A stretch of 64,000 nucleotides of DNA from Roseovarius sp. THAF27 (GCF_009363655.1 NZ_CP045393.1:3224001-3288000), one strand, 5' to 3'; counted from the first letter of the stretch, positions 18,417-26,919 are shown. A program made the numbers and translations. The notes: generated by a model not told the origin, from the letters alone.

Positions 18417-19396
18417 GCGACATCCTCACCCTCGATCACGTCAAGAAGACCTACAGCGTCAAGCAGGGCCTTTTCGGCAAGCGCAAGCCGCTCTCGGCGG
18501 TCAACGACGTCACGCTTTCGATCCGCAAGGGCGAGGTGCTGGGCCTTGTCGGCGAATCCGGCTGCGGCAAGTCCACCCTCGCCAAGCTGCTGCTCGGTCT
18601 CGAAAAACCGACCGATGGCGAGGTACTGGTCGAAGGCGAGAACATGCAGGATCTTGACCGGCGCGCGTTGGCCGGACGGCTTCAGCCGATCTTCCAGGAT
18701 CCCTATTCCTCGCTCAACCCGCGCAAGTCGATCTACGACCTGATCTCGCTGCCCTTGCGGGTGCACCGCATCGGCGACGCCGCCAGCCAGCGCAAGGCGG
18801 TCGAGGAGATCCTCGACATCGTGGGCCTGCCCGCCCGCGTCATCAACACCTATCCCAGCCAGATGTCGGGCGGCCAGCGTCAGCGCGTGGCCATCGCCCG
18901 CGCGCTGGTGATGAAGCCCGAGATCGTCATCTGTGACGAGCCCACTTCGGCGCTGGACGTGTCGGTGCAAAGCCAGATCCTCAACCTGCTGGCCGATCTG
19001 CGCCGTGACTTCGGGCTGACCTATCTCTTCATCTCGCATGATCTCGCGGTGGTCGAACACCTCGCCACCCGCGTTGCGGTGATGTATCTCGGCCGCATCG
19101 TCGAAGAGGCTCCGGTGGCCGACCTCTTCGAGCGCCCCCGCCACCCCTACACCCAGGCGCTGCTCAGCTCGGTCCTGACGCCCGACCCGACGCAGGGCGT
19201 GCCCGAAACCTCGCTCGGCACCGCCTATCCCAACCCCATCGATCCGCCCTCGGGCTGCGCCTTCCACCCGCGCTGCCCGCACGCCACGCCGCATTGCGCG
19301 GCGCAGGCACCCCGGCCCCTGCAAACCGAGTCGGGGCTGGTCGAATGCCACCTGCACGACCCCGAAAGCCCGATGTATGAAAAGGGCGCCGCATGA
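18413..19396 (+). CDS. Peptide ABC transporter ATPase (DppF/OppF type)
   Basis: The 327-residue product is the partner ATPase, with Walker A GESGCGKS, signature MSGGQRQRVAIARAL, Walker B IVICDEPTSALD and the C-terminal CAFHPRCPHATPHC cluster. The start ATG at 18413 overlaps the preceding gene (ATGA), and its end overlaps the gamma-glutamyltransferase start in the same way, which ties transport and hydrolysis into one translationally coupled unit. Confidence 0.96.
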   Translation: MSDILTLDHVKKTYSVKQGLFGKRKPLSAVNDVTLSIRKGEVLGLVGESGCGKSTLAKLLLGLEKPTDGEVLVEGENMQDLDRRALAGRLQPIFQDPYSSLNPRKSIYDLISLPLRVHRIGDAASQRKAVEEILDIVGLPARVINTYPSQMSGGQRQRVAIARALVMKPEIVICDEPTSALDVSVQSQILNLLADLRRDFGLTYLFISHDLAVVEHLATRVAVMYLGRIVEEAPVADLFERPRHPYTQALLSSVLTPDPTQGVPETSLGTAYPNPIDPPSGCAFHPRCPHATPHCAAQAPRPLQTESGLVECHLHDPESPMYEKGAA

Positions 19397-20958
19397 GCGC
19401 ATTGTCCCGAACGCAAACGGTCGCCAAGCACGTCATCGAAACCCCCGGCGGCGTGGTCGCCGCCCAGCACCGCCTTGCCGCCGAGGCGGGCGCCGAAGCC
19501 CTGCGCGCGGGCGGCGATGCGGTCGATGCCGCCGTGGCCACTTCGTTCGCCATCGGCGTACTGGAACCGTGGATGAGCGGCCCCGCCGGCGGCGGCGCGG
19601 CGCTCCACTGGCGCGCCGACACCGGCGAGGCCGTGGCGATCAATTTCGGGATGCGCTCTCCAAAGGCGCTCGATGTGGCCGACTATCCCCTGTCCGGCGA
19701 AGGCAAGGCCGGCGACCTTTTCCCCTGGGAACGGGTCGTCGAGGACCGCAATGTCGAAGGCCCCAAAGCCATCGCCGTGCCCGGCGTCGTGGACGGCATC
19801 GGCCAGGCCCATGAAAGATGGGGCCGCTTGCCCTGGGCCGATCTCCTGGCCCCCGCCATCGCCCACGCCCGCGAGGGGATGCTGGTCGACTGGTACGCCG
19901 CGCTCGTGATTGCGTCCGTCGCGCGCAACCTCGCCGCCGACCCCGACGCCGCCGCGCTCTTTCTCGATGACGGCACCTGGCCCAAGGGCTCGGGCTGGAC
20001 CGCGATCCCCGACAACCGGCTCGACCAGACCGCCATGGCCGACATGCTGGAGGCGCTGGCCCGCGGCGGCCCGCGCAGCTTCTACGACGGCGATATCGCC
20101 CGGGCCCTTGCGGGCGACGTTCAGGCCAAGGGCGGCAGCCTCGCCACGGGCGACCTTGCGGGCTACCGCGCCTGGATGGGGGAGGCGCAACGCGTGCCCT
20201 ACCGCGACGCGCTCTTTTACGTCATGCCCGGCCTAACGGCCGGTCCCACTTTCGCCCGCGTGATGGAGCAACTCACGGATCAGGACCTTTCGACCCCCGA
20301 GCGCGCCTTCCCGGCCTATGCAAGCGCCCTTGACCGCGCCTATGCCGAGCGTCTGGGCAAGATGGGCGACACCGGCGAAGTGCCCGAGGCGCCCGGCTGC
20401 ACCACGCATTTCTCGGTCGTCGACCGCGCCGGCAACATGGTCGCCAACACCCAGACCCTGCTGTCGATCTTCGGCAGCCGCGTGGTCTCGCCCTCGACCG
20501 GCCTTCTGATGAACAACGGCATCATGTGGTTCGACCCCGAACAGGGCAAACCCAACTCGCTGGCCCCGGACAAGGCCTGCCTGATGAATGTCTGCCCGAT
20601 CCTCGGCCACCAGGGCCCGCGCCATTTCGCGCTCGGCGCCTCGGGCGGGCGCAAGATCGTCTCGGCGGTTTCTCAGATGGCCTCGTTCATCGCCGACCGC
20701 GGCATGGATATCGAGGGCGCATTTCACGCCCCCCGCATCGACGTCTCGGGCGGCGGCACCGCCATCGCCGACGACACGCTGCCCGCCTCGGTTCTGTCGG
20801 CCATCGAACAGGTGATGCCGGTGCAGACCACCCGGCGCACCGTTCTGCCCTATGCCTTTGCCTGTCCCGCCGGCGTCATGCGCCATGATGCCGTGAACAC
20901 GGGATGTACCGAAATCATGTCACCCTGGGGTGACGCAGTACTGGAAGACACTGAATGA
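19393..20958 (+). CDS. Gamma-glutamyltransferase, apparently cytoplasmic
   Basis: Gamma-glutamyltransferases cleave or transfer the gamma-glutamyl group of glutathione and related compounds after self-processing. The 521-residue product has the family N terminus (GGVVAAQHRLAAEAG, GGDAVDAAVATSFA) and the processing site with catalytic Thr337 in GCTTHFSVVD. Unlike the classical secreted enzyme it has no signal peptide, so it should act on substrate imported by the transporter encoded just upstream, with which it overlaps by four bases. The final four bases overlap the M20 hydrolase. A relaxed substrate range, such as other gamma-glutamyl amides, is possible. Confidence 0.93.
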   Translation: MSALSRTQTVAKHVIETPGGVVAAQHRLAAEAGAEALRAGGDAVDAAVATSFAIGVLEPWMSGPAGGGAALHWRADTGEAVAINFGMRSPKALDVADYPLSGEGKAGDLFPWERVVEDRNVEGPKAIAVPGVVDGIGQAHERWGRLPWADLLAPAIAHAREGMLVDWYAALVIASVARNLAADPDAAALFLDDGTWPKGSGWTAIPDNRLDQTAMADMLEALARGGPRSFYDGDIARALAGDVQAKGGSLATGDLAGYRAWMGEAQRVPYRDALFYVMPGLTAGPTFARVMEQLTDQDLSTPERAFPAYASALDRAYAERLGKMGDTGEVPEAPGCTTHFSVVDRAGNMVANTQTLLSIFGSRVVSPSTGLLMNNGIMWFDPEQGKPNSLAPDKACLMNVCPILGHQGPRHFALGASGGRKIVSAVSQMASFIADRGMDIEGAFHAPRIDVSGGGTAIADDTLPASVLSAIEQVMPVQTTRRTVLPYAFACPAGVMRHDAVNTGCTEIMSPWGDAVLEDTE

Positions 20959-22346
20959 CCCGCGACACCGCCATCACCAACGCCACCGAGTATTTCGACG
21001 CCGGCACGTTCCAGTCCGACCTGGCGACCCTCGTGGCCTTCCGCAGCGAAAGCCAGAACCCCGCCCCCGAGGCCCGCGCCGAGGCGCAGCGCTACCTTGT
21101 CGAGGCGATGCTGCCCCGGCTGGAGGCGATGGGCTTTGACTGCGAGATCGTCGACAACCCCAACCCCAAGGGTGGGCCTCTTTTGCTGGGCGAACGGGTC
21201 GAGGGTGACGACCTGCCCACGGTCCTGACCTATGGCCACGGCGACACCGTGCTGGGCCAGGAGGGCATGTGGCGCGAAGGCCTACAGCCCTGGGAGATCA
21301 CCGAAAAAGGCGACCGCCTTTACGGGCGCGGCACCGCCGACAACAAGAGCCAGCACCTGATCAACATCGCCGCGCTTGAATCCGTCCTCGCGGCGCGCGG
21401 CCGCCTCGGTTTCAACACCCGCATCGTCATCGAGATGAGCGAGGAGGTCGGCTCGGTCGGCCTGCCCGAGATCTTCCGCACCTACAAGGACCGGCTGACG
21501 GCGGACGTTCTGATCGCTTCGGACGGCCCGCGCCTGCAACCCGAGGTGCCCACCATGTTCATGGGCTCGCGCGGCGGCACCACCTTCGACCTCGTGGTCG
21601 AAACCCACGAGGGCGCGCACCATTCCGGCAACTGGGGCGGCCTGCTGGCGGACCCGGCAATGATCCTCGCCCACGCGCTGGCCTGCATCACCGACGCGCG
21701 CGGCCAGATCAAGGTGCCCGAATGGCGCCCTGACAGCCTGACAGATACTGTCCGAGACGCCCTGCGCGACCTGCCCGTGCAAGGCGGCGAAGGTCCCAAC
21801 GTCGATCCCGACTGGGGCGAGGAAAGCCTGACCCCCGCCGAGCGTGTCTTCGGCTGGAACAGCTTTGCCGTCCTCGCCATGGTCTCGGGCGTGCCCGACG
21901 CGCCGGTCAACGCGATCTCCGGCTGGGCGCGGGCCACCTGCCAGCTGCGTTTCGTCGTCGGCACCGATCCTCAGGATGTGGTCCCCGCCCTGCGCCGCCA
22001 CCTCGACGCGCACGGCTTCGACCGCGTCCAGATCCGCCCTCACGACCGTGGCTTTTTCGCCGCCACCCGGCTGGACCCCACGCACCCCTGGGCGCAATTC
22101 GTCGGCCAGTCGATCCGCGAGACGTCGGGCGAGCTGCACGTCCTGCCCAACCTCGCCGGTTCCCTGCCCAACGACAGCTTCACCGATATCCTCGAGGTGC
22201 CCACGATCTGGGTCCCGCACTCCTATCGCGGCTGCTCGCAACACGCGCCCAACGAACACGTCCTGAAATCCGTCTGCCAGGATGCGCTGCGGGTGATGGC
22301 GGGCGTGTTCTGGGACATCGGCGAAAAGCAGACACCGGGCCGGTGA
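20955..22346 (+). CDS. M20-family metallopeptidase/amidohydrolase
   Basis: The 463-residue product is an ArgE/DapE/carboxypeptidase G2-type zinc hydrolase. Metal-ligand regions are visible: LTYGHGDTV (His and Asp of the first motif), GRGTADNKSQHL (bridging Asp) and EMSEEVGS (Glu pair), followed by the M20 dimerisation domain. It is cytoplasmic, with no signal peptide. The ATG overlaps the gamma-glutamyltransferase stop. In context it may hydrolyse the dipeptide left after gamma-glutamyl removal, for example Cys-Gly. It ends the operon. Confidence 0.93.
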   Translation: MTRDTAITNATEYFDAGTFQSDLATLVAFRSESQNPAPEARAEAQRYLVEAMLPRLEAMGFDCEIVDNPNPKGGPLLLGERVEGDDLPTVLTYGHGDTVLGQEGMWREGLQPWEITEKGDRLYGRGTADNKSQHLINIAALESVLAARGRLGFNTRIVIEMSEEVGSVGLPEIFRTYKDRLTADVLIASDGPRLQPEVPTMFMGSRGGTTFDLVVETHEGAHHSGNWGGLLADPAMILAHALACITDARGQIKVPEWRPDSLTDTVRDALRDLPVQGGEGPNVDPDWGEESLTPAERVFGWNSFAVLAMVSGVPDAPVNAISGWARATCQLRFVVGTDPQDVVPALRRHLDAHGFDRVQIRPHDRGFFAATRLDPTHPWAQFVGQSIRETSGELHVLPNLAGSLPNDSFTDILEVPTIWVPHSYRGCSQHAPNEHVLKSVCQDALRVMAGVFWDIGEKQTPGR

Positions 22347-22618
22347 CGCGGGCGCGGGCGGTGTTGCGCGCACGATGCGTCAACGCCGCGTTCACCCCTC
22401 CGGCGGACCAGCGCACGATGCCCTAACGCCGCGTTCACCCCTCGGGCGCGCCGGCGCACGATGCCTTAACGCCCGCATTCCGCGAAAGTCGCACCGTCGC
22501 GATACCGCCCGGATACCGACGCGAGACCGACGTGCCGTTTTGGCGAGTCGCGGCCTCTTTAACCCTTGGCGCGCGGCTTGCCTTTGCCCTGCGCGCCGGC
22601 CGGGACTACATTACCCCC
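22347..22618. other. Intergenic region with a 43-bp tandem repeat
   Basis: The gap after the M20 gene is about 270 bp. Its first half is taken up by the 43-bp tandem repeat annotated separately. The second half (22500-22618) shows no promoter or terminator I would defend; the next gene has only a weak ribosome binding site. Confidence 0.6.
22368..22496. repeat. 43-bp tandem repeat, about 2.5 to 3 copies
   Basis: Units beginning GCGCACGATGC start at 22368, 22411 and 22454, exactly 43 bp apart. Copies one and two share AACGCCGCGTTCACCCCTC; copy three keeps only its first half (GCGCACGATGCCTTAACGCC) before diverging. The array begins about 20 bp after the M20 stop codon. I do not recognise it. 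Confidence 0.85.
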
Positions 22619-23212
22619 ATGCGTCTCGTTCTCGCCCTTCTGGCCCTGTTGCCCCTGGCCGCACTGGCCTCCGACCGTCCCGACCCGGGCCTGATGTGGA
22701 ACCGCACGGGCCTGCCCCTGGTCTTTCCCCTGCAAGTGAAAACCGCGTCCGGCGCGGATTTTGTCGTCACCCTCACAAACACGGAGACCGATGAACCGGC
22801 CCTTGCCGCCTACATCCGCGGCGGCACGTTCTTTCGCGTGCTCGTGCCCCCCGGTACCTTCCGGCTCCGCTTCGATTACGGCACCGCCTGGGACAGCGAA
22901 GAAGAGCGGTTCGCCGACCAGCGGAGCTTGCGCCTGACGAAGCCGCTCACCTTCGAGACCCGTGGTATCGGGCGTAAGGCGGGGCACCTCGTCGACCTGA
23001 CGGACATGAACCTGGGCCAGGACACCGCCCTTGCGCCACAGGTGCGCGAACAGGTCTACTGCCAGGTGTCCCGCACCGAGATCACACCGAATTGCCCCCT
23101 GGGCGACGACACCTGCGAACCGCGTGACAAATCAGACGGTTACACCTCGCCCTACGACATCGCTCCGCGCTACGACTACGCCCGCGAAAGCTATACGCGC
23201 CTCTGTGACTGA
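22619..23212 (+). CDS. Exported protein of unknown function
   Basis: The 197-residue product begins with a Sec signal peptide (MRLVLALLALLPLAALAS). The mature part is beta-rich (VKTASGADFVVTLTNTET, GTFFRVLVPPGTFRLRFDYG) and contains three cysteines near the C terminus (VYCQVS, NCPLGDDTC). I recognise no family. The ATG at 22619 is chosen because it starts directly with the signal peptide. It is convergent with the EctC-like gene, 9 bp away. Confidence 0.75.
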   Translation: MRLVLALLALLPLAALASDRPDPGLMWNRTGLPLVFPLQVKTASGADFVVTLTNTETDEPALAAYIRGGTFFRVLVPPGTFRLRFDYGTAWDSEEERFADQRSLRLTKPLTFETRGIGRKAGHLVDLTDMNLGQDTALAPQVREQVYCQVSRTEITPNCPLGDDTCEPRDKSDGYTSPYDIAPRYDYARESYTRLCD

Positions 23213-23221
23213 CGTCATCGG

Positions 23222-23605
23222 TCACTCCGGGTCGGGCGCCGTCTCGGCCTTGTTCTGATCCTCGCGCCCCGTCAGCGCAGGCGTGAAGATGCAGATGAAC
23301 CGCAGATTCGTCTCCGCCCGCACGATATGCGGATCGTTCTGGTCCAGCACGTACATCACGCCAGGCTCCAGCGGCCAGATCTCGCCCGTGGTCTCGTTCT
23401 CCACCTCGCCTTTGCCCTCGATGCAGTAATTGACCTCGATGTGCTCCTTGTATTCCAGGAGTTGCACCGTCCCGGCCTTCACGATCGTGTCGTGAAACGA
23501 ATAACCCAGGTCGTCGCGGGCCAGCAAAAGCCGCCTGCTTTCAAAGGTCTCGCCCTTGGCGTGGTCCTCTGTACCAATCACGTCTTCCAACGTTTTAACG
23601 AACAT
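23222..23605 (-). CDS. Orphan ectoine synthase-like cupin (EctC family)
   Basis: Ectoine synthase closes N-gamma-acetyl-diaminobutyrate to ectoine in an iron-dependent cupin barrel. The 127-residue product aligns without gaps to the family. Residues recalled as key in EctC are present at the same numbers: Arg25, Thr40, Tyr52, His55, and the iron ligands Glu57, Tyr85 and His93. Differences include Phe21 for the usual Trp and LLEYKEH in place of the HIHYKNH-type segment. No ectA, ectB or ectD is nearby, so this is a solitary EctC-like protein. It may cyclise a scavenged precursor, hydrolyse ectoine in reverse, or do something else. The ATG at 23603-23605 has GGAG upstream. Confidence 0.82.
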   Translation of the reverse strand: MFVKTLEDVIGTEDHAKGETFESRRLLLARDDLGYSFHDTIVKAGTVQLLEYKEHIEVNYCIEGKGEVENETTGEIWPLEPGVMYVLDQNDPHIVRAETNLRFICIFTPALTGREDQNKAETAPDPE

Positions 23606-23666
23606 CCTTTGTCTCCTCAAAAGGGTCAGGCTTGATTTCGAACCCGCCGCGATATCTCATCTGAAT

Positions 23667-24365
23667 ATGAAACGCGCCCTGCTGACAACGTTAACCGTAC
23701 TGGCCTCTGCGCTGCCGGTGGCGCCGCGTGCCGTGGCGCAGGAGTGCAGCCGCGACGCGATGCTGGTTTTCGACGGCTCGGCCTCCATGGCCGAGCTCGG
23801 CTTCGACCAGACCGCCCCCACCCGGATCGAGGACGCCCGCACCGCCCTGCGCCGCGCCCTGCCGGATATCGCGCCGGTGCGTCGCGTGGGCCTCTTGACC
23901 TACGGCCCCGGCCCCGAAGGCTCCTGCGACGGCATCAACCTCAAGTTTCCCCCCGTCGCGGACGCCGCCCAACCCATCATCGAAGCCATCGACCTGATGG
24001 ACCCGATCGGCCTCACCCCCCTGACAGAGGCCGTGGCCGAGGCCGCCCGCGTGCTGAACCACACCACCACACCGGGCATCATCGTGCTGGTCACCGACGG
24101 CAACGAGACCTGCGGCGGCCGTCCCTGTGCTTTGGGGGCCGACCTCGCCGCCACCTCCGCCAATCTCACGGTCCATGTGATCGGCTTCCGCGTGGTGGCC
24201 GACCCTTTCGCTTGGGACAGCCCCGAGGCCGGGATCTATACCGACGGCTCCTCCATCGCCCGTTGCATCTCGGACCAGACAGGCGGCATGTACGTGGCGA
24301 CCGACACGGTGGACGAGTTGACCGAGGCGCTGCGCCAGACGCTGGGCTGTGCGCTGATCGGCTAG
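23667..24365 (+). CDS. Exported von Willebrand factor A domain protein
   Basis: The 232-residue product has a Sec signal peptide (about 1-25, ending AVAQ) and one VWA domain filling the rest. The metal-ion-dependent adhesion site is intact: DGSAS at 36-40, a Thr in GLTPLTEAV and the TDGNET segment. Cysteine pairs (GSCDG, TCGGRPC, ARC, GC near the end) suggest disulfides in the periplasm. No obvious Shine-Dalgarno precedes the ATG at 23667. It is divergent from the EctC-like gene; the binding partner is unknown. Confidence 0.85.
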   Translation: MKRALLTTLTVLASALPVAPRAVAQECSRDAMLVFDGSASMAELGFDQTAPTRIEDARTALRRALPDIAPVRRVGLLTYGPGPEGSCDGINLKFPPVADAAQPIIEAIDLMDPIGLTPLTEAVAEAARVLNHTTTPGIIVLVTDGNETCGGRPCALGADLAATSANLTVHVIGFRVVADPFAWDSPEAGIYTDGSSIARCISDQTGGMYVATDTVDELTEALRQTLGCALIG

Positions 24366-24457
24366 CACGGACCGCAGCGTTAACAGTTCCGCAAACCCGC
24401 TGGTGTTTCCATCTCCCGGAAAAGCGTAGTCGGGTCCGCCCCCCTGACCGCGCTTTC

Positions 24458-24562
24458 GGAAACTTCAAAAGTTTCCGCTCCGTTTTCTTTTCAAGAAAAC
24501 GGTTCCGCGCAGCAAGGCGCAAAAAACGACACCCGTTAACCTTTGCTCAACAAAGGTTAACA
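24458..24562. repeat. Hairpin array (three stem-loops) after the VWA gene
   Basis: Hairpin 1 pairs CGGAAACTT (24458-24466) with AAGTTTCCG (24470-24478). Hairpin 2 pairs CGTTTTCTT (24481-24489) with AAGAAAACG (24493-24501). Hairpin 3 pairs GTTAACCCTTTG with CAAAGGTTAAC (24535-24562, one bulge). The first two stems are perfect and two bases apart. Their arms resemble those of hairpins 1 and 3 in the array at 55758-55825. Confidence 0.85.
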
Positions 24563-24569
24563 GCGCCAA

Positions 24570-24604
24570 AACGAAAACACCCCGGCCATCTCTGACCGGG
24601 GTGC
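24570..24604 (-). terminator. Intrinsic terminator of the rpmC-rpmD unit
   Basis: On the minus strand CACCCCGG (24604-24597) pairs with CCGGGGTG (24586-24579), and the stem is followed by TTTTCGTTTT. It lies about 70 bp beyond the rpmD stop, behind two REP-like hairpins, and shows that rplO is no longer cotranscribed with rpmD. Confidence 0.85.
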
Positions 24605-24612
24605 CAATTCCG

Positions 24613-24663
24613 TAGGGTGGGGTTTCACCCCACCGGGCTCGTAGGGTGGGTGAAAACCCACCC
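24613..24663. repeat. Two REP-like palindromes, GTAGGGTGGG family
   Basis: Unit one spans 24613-24635 (GTAGGGTGGGG...CCCCACC) and unit two 24642-24663 (GTAGGGTGGG...CCCACC). The second ends six bases beyond the rpmD stop codon. Confidence 0.88.
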
Positions 24664-24669
24664 AGGGCC

Positions 24670-24858
24670 TCACCCCTTCTCTTCAACGATCTCCACGAGG
24701 TGCGGGATCTTGTTGATCATGCCACGGACCGACGGCGTGTCTTCCAGCTCGCGGGTCTTGTGCATCTTGTTCAGGCCCAGCCCGATCAGCGTCTTGCGCT
24801 GGATCTCTGGGCGGCGGATGGGGCTTCCCACCTGCTTGACGACGATGGTCTTTGCCAT
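24670..24858 (-). CDS. rpmD: 50S ribosomal protein L30
   Basis: L30 is a small peripheral large-subunit protein. The 62-residue product begins [20 protein letters not shown] and contains the family segment [20 protein letters not shown]. It starts 3 bp after rpsE and ends its transcription unit here, since rplO, its usual downstream neighbour, is 14 kb away. Confidence 0.98.
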   Translation of the reverse strand: MAKTIVVKQVGSPIRRPEIQRKTLIGLGLNKMHKTRELEDTPSVRGMINKIPHLVEIVEEKG

Positions 24859-24861
24859 GGT

Positions 24862-25437
24862 TTACGCCTCCTCTGCGACGTGGGACGACTCGGCCGGGGC
24901 CTCGTCACGCTTGGGCAGGATGTCGGCGACCTTCTTGCCGCGACGCTGCGCGACCATGCGCGGGCTGCTTTCCTTTTGCAGGCCGTTCAGGGTGGCGCGG
25001 ATCATGTTGTAGGGGTTCTGCGAGCCCGTGGACTTCGCAACAACGTCCTGCACGCCCAGCATCTCGAACACGGCCCGCATCGGACCACCGGCGATGATAC
25101 CGGTACCGGTGGGCGCGGTACGCATGACGACCTTGCCGGCGCCCCAGCGGCCTTCCATGTCGTGGTGCAGCGTGCGGCCTTCGCGCAGCGGCACGCGGAT
25201 CATCTGGCGCTTGGCCTGCTCAGTGGCCTTGCGGATGGCCTCGGGGACCTCCTTGGCCTTGCCCTTGCCGAACCCGACACGGCCCTTCTGGTCGCCCACG
25301 ACGACCAGCGCGGCAAAGCCGAAGCGCTTACCACCCTTCACGGTTTTCGAAACACGGTTGATCGCAACCAGGCGATCGGCGAATTCCGGGGTTTCGTCGC
25401 GGTCGCGACCCCCACGGCGGTTGTCATCTCTTGCCAT
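24862..25437 (-). CDS. rpsE: 30S ribosomal protein S5
   Basis: S5 contributes to decoding fidelity and mRNA unwinding at the entry channel. The 191-residue product starts [20 protein letters not shown]; the dsRBD-like N-terminal domain ([20 protein letters not shown]) and the C-terminal domain ([18 protein letters not shown]) are intact. The ATG at 25435-25437 is used, with AAGGAC upstream; the longer open frame is not family-like. A 157-bp gap with two REP-like palindromes separates it from rplR. Confidence 0.98.
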   Translation of the reverse strand: MARDDNRRGGRDRDETPEFADRLVAINRVSKTVKGGKRFGFAALVVVGDQKGRVGFGKGKAKEVPEAIRKATEQAKRQMIRVPLREGRTLHHDMEGRWGAGKVVMRTAPTGTGIIAGGPMRAVFEMLGVQDVVAKSTGSQNPYNMIRATLNGLQKESSPRMVAQRRGKKVADILPKRDEAPAESSHVAEEA

Positions 25438-25537
25438 ACGCGGCGTCCTTTCTGCGGGCATCTGCCCTTTGATTTTCCCAATCCAAGTCCGCCAACCGGC
25501 GTCCGGATCATCGAGGCGGATCACCCGCCTGCAACGT

Positions 25538-25595
25538 CAGGGTGGGTCGAAGCCCCACCCTACGCAGGACGCGCAGGGTGGGATTTCATCCCACC
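25538..25595. repeat. Two REP-like palindromes between rplR and rpsE
   Basis: The first unit (25538-25565) has GGTGGG and CCCACC arms and ends CCCTACG, the inverted orientation. The second (25574-25595) reads CAGGGTGGGATTTCATCCCA plus CC and directly touches the rplR stop codon. They sit inside an otherwise tight operon. Confidence 0.85.
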
Positions 25596-25954
25596 TAGAT
25601 CTTCAGGCCACCCTCGCGGGCGGCATCGGCCAGCGCCTTGATCCGGCCGTGGTAGAGGAAGCCACCACGGTCGAACTGCGCCTCGGTCACGCCTGCCTTC
25701 TTGGCGCGTTCCGCGATGGTCGCGCCGATCTTGGCCGCCGCTTCCAACGTGTTCTTGCCGACAAAGCCCAGATCCTTTTCCAGGGTCGAGGCCGAGGCCA
25801 GTGTCGTGCCGTTCACGTCGTCGATCAGCTGCACGCTCATGTTCTTGGACGAACGGTGCACCGAAAGACGGGGACGGCCGGCATTGACCTTGCGAAGTTT
25901 GCTCCGGACGCGCATACGGCGTTTCTGGAACAGTTGTCTCTTGCTGTTTGCCAT
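25595..25954 (-). CDS. rplR: 50S ribosomal protein L18
   Basis: L18 binds 5S rRNA and anchors it in the central protuberance. The 119-residue product has the basic N terminus [20 protein letters not shown] and the signature [19 protein letters not shown]. It is 12 bp downstream of rplF. Its TAG stop codon shares a base with a REP-like repeat. Confidence 0.98.
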   Translation of the reverse strand: MANSKRQLFQKRRMRVRSKLRKVNAGRPRLSVHRSSKNMSVQLIDDVNGTTLASASTLEKDLGFVGKNTLEAAAKIGATIAERAKKAGVTEAQFDRGGFLYHGRIKALADAAREGGLKI

Positions 25955-25966
25955 TTTCTCGCGTCC

Positions 25967-26500
25967 TTACTTCTTCTTGCCTTCCTTCTGGAAGATGTAC
26001 TCGTCCTTGTAACGGATGCCCTTGCCCTTGTAGGGCTCAGGGCGCCGCCAGTCGCGGATATTGGCCGCGACCTGTCCGACGAGCTGCTTGTCATGGCCTT
26101 CCACGATCAGTTCCGTGGGCTTGGGCGCCGTGACAGTCACACCTTCCGGAACCTGAAAATCCACGTCGTGGCTCAGGCCCAGGTTCAGCTTCAGGATGTT
26201 GCCCTGCACCTGGGCACGATAGCCCACGCCGCGGATCTCGAGCTCTTGCTTGAAGGGCTCGCGCGAGCCGTGCACGAGGTTCGCGACGATGGTGCGGGTC
26301 ATGCCCCACTGCTGACGCGCGCGCTTGGACTTGCCGCGCGGCGTCACGGTGATGGCGCCGTCGCCCACTTCGATCGACACATCGTCGGTCGCGGTGAAGC
26401 TCTTGGTCGCCTTGGGGCCTTTGACCTCGATGGTCTGGCCCGACACGCTGGCGGTGACGCCATCGGGCAGGGCCACGGGTTGTTTACCGATACGAGACAT
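25967..26500 (-). CDS. rplF: 50S ribosomal protein L6
   Basis: L6 lies near the GTPase-associated centre. The 177-residue product starts [19 protein letters not shown] and ends with the family block [20 protein letters not shown] plus a basic tail. The ATG at 26498-26500 is used because the upstream open stretch is not L6. It follows rpsH by 13 bp. Confidence 0.98.
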   Translation of the reverse strand: MSRIGKQPVALPDGVTASVSGQTIEVKGPKATKSFTATDDVSIEVGDGAITVTPRGKSKRARQQWGMTRTIVANLVHGSREPFKQELEIRGVGYRAQVQGNILKLNLGLSHDVDFQVPEGVTVTAPKPTELIVEGHDKQLVGQVAANIRDWRRPEPYKGKGIRYKDEYIFQKEGKKK

Positions 26501-26513
26501 TACAGGGGCCTCC

Positions 26514-26906
26514 TTAGAATACCGTGCAAAGCACTTCGCCGCCAACGTTCTGGCTGCGCGCGTTCGCGTCCGACATCACACCCTTGGAGGTGGAGACAAT
26601 CGACACGCCCAAGCCCTGACGGACGCTGGGGATGTCATCGACGCCCATGTAAACCCGGCGGCCGGGCTTGGAGACCCGCTTCATCTCGCGGATCACGGGG
26701 GCGCCTTCGAAATACTTCAGGCTCACTTCGATGGCCGGATGGCCACGCTCGTCCTTGGTGTCCTCAAACCCGCGGATGTAGCCTTCGTCGGCCAGCACTT
26801 CCAGAACGCGCACGCGCATCTTGGAGGCGGGGACCATGACGGTGGACTTGCCACGCATGCCCGCGTTGCGCAGGCGGGTGAGCATATCGCCGATAGGATC
26901 GTTCAT
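26514..26906 (-). CDS. rpsH: 30S ribosomal protein S8
   Basis: S8 binds helix 21 of 16S rRNA and in E. coli is the translational repressor of the spc operon. The 130-residue product begins [20 protein letters not shown] and ends in [24 protein letters not shown] family sequence. The ATG at 26904-26906 has GGAGGGAT upstream. It is 13 bp after rpsN. Confidence 0.98.
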   Translation of the reverse strand: MNDPIGDMLTRLRNAGMRGKSTVMVPASKMRVRVLEVLADEGYIRGFEDTKDERGHPAIEVSLKYFEGAPVIREMKRVSKPGRRVYMGVDDIPSVRQGLGVSIVSTSKGVMSDANARSQNVGGEVLCTVF

Positions 26907-26919
26907 CTCATATCCCTCC

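Larger units (their letters stand above)
24366..24669. other. Intergenic region between convergent VWA gene and rpmD
   Basis: About 300 bp without a gene. From left to right it holds two abutting hairpins, an imperfect GTTAAC hairpin, the intrinsic terminator of the rpmC-rpmD unit and two REP-like palindromes, each annotated separately. It marks the right edge of the 14-kb break in the spc operon. Confidence 0.8.

Noticed and set aside
22368..22496. A short CRISPR array or attachment-site cluster
   Set aside because: Copies are contiguous with no unique spacers, and no integrase or cas gene is nearby.
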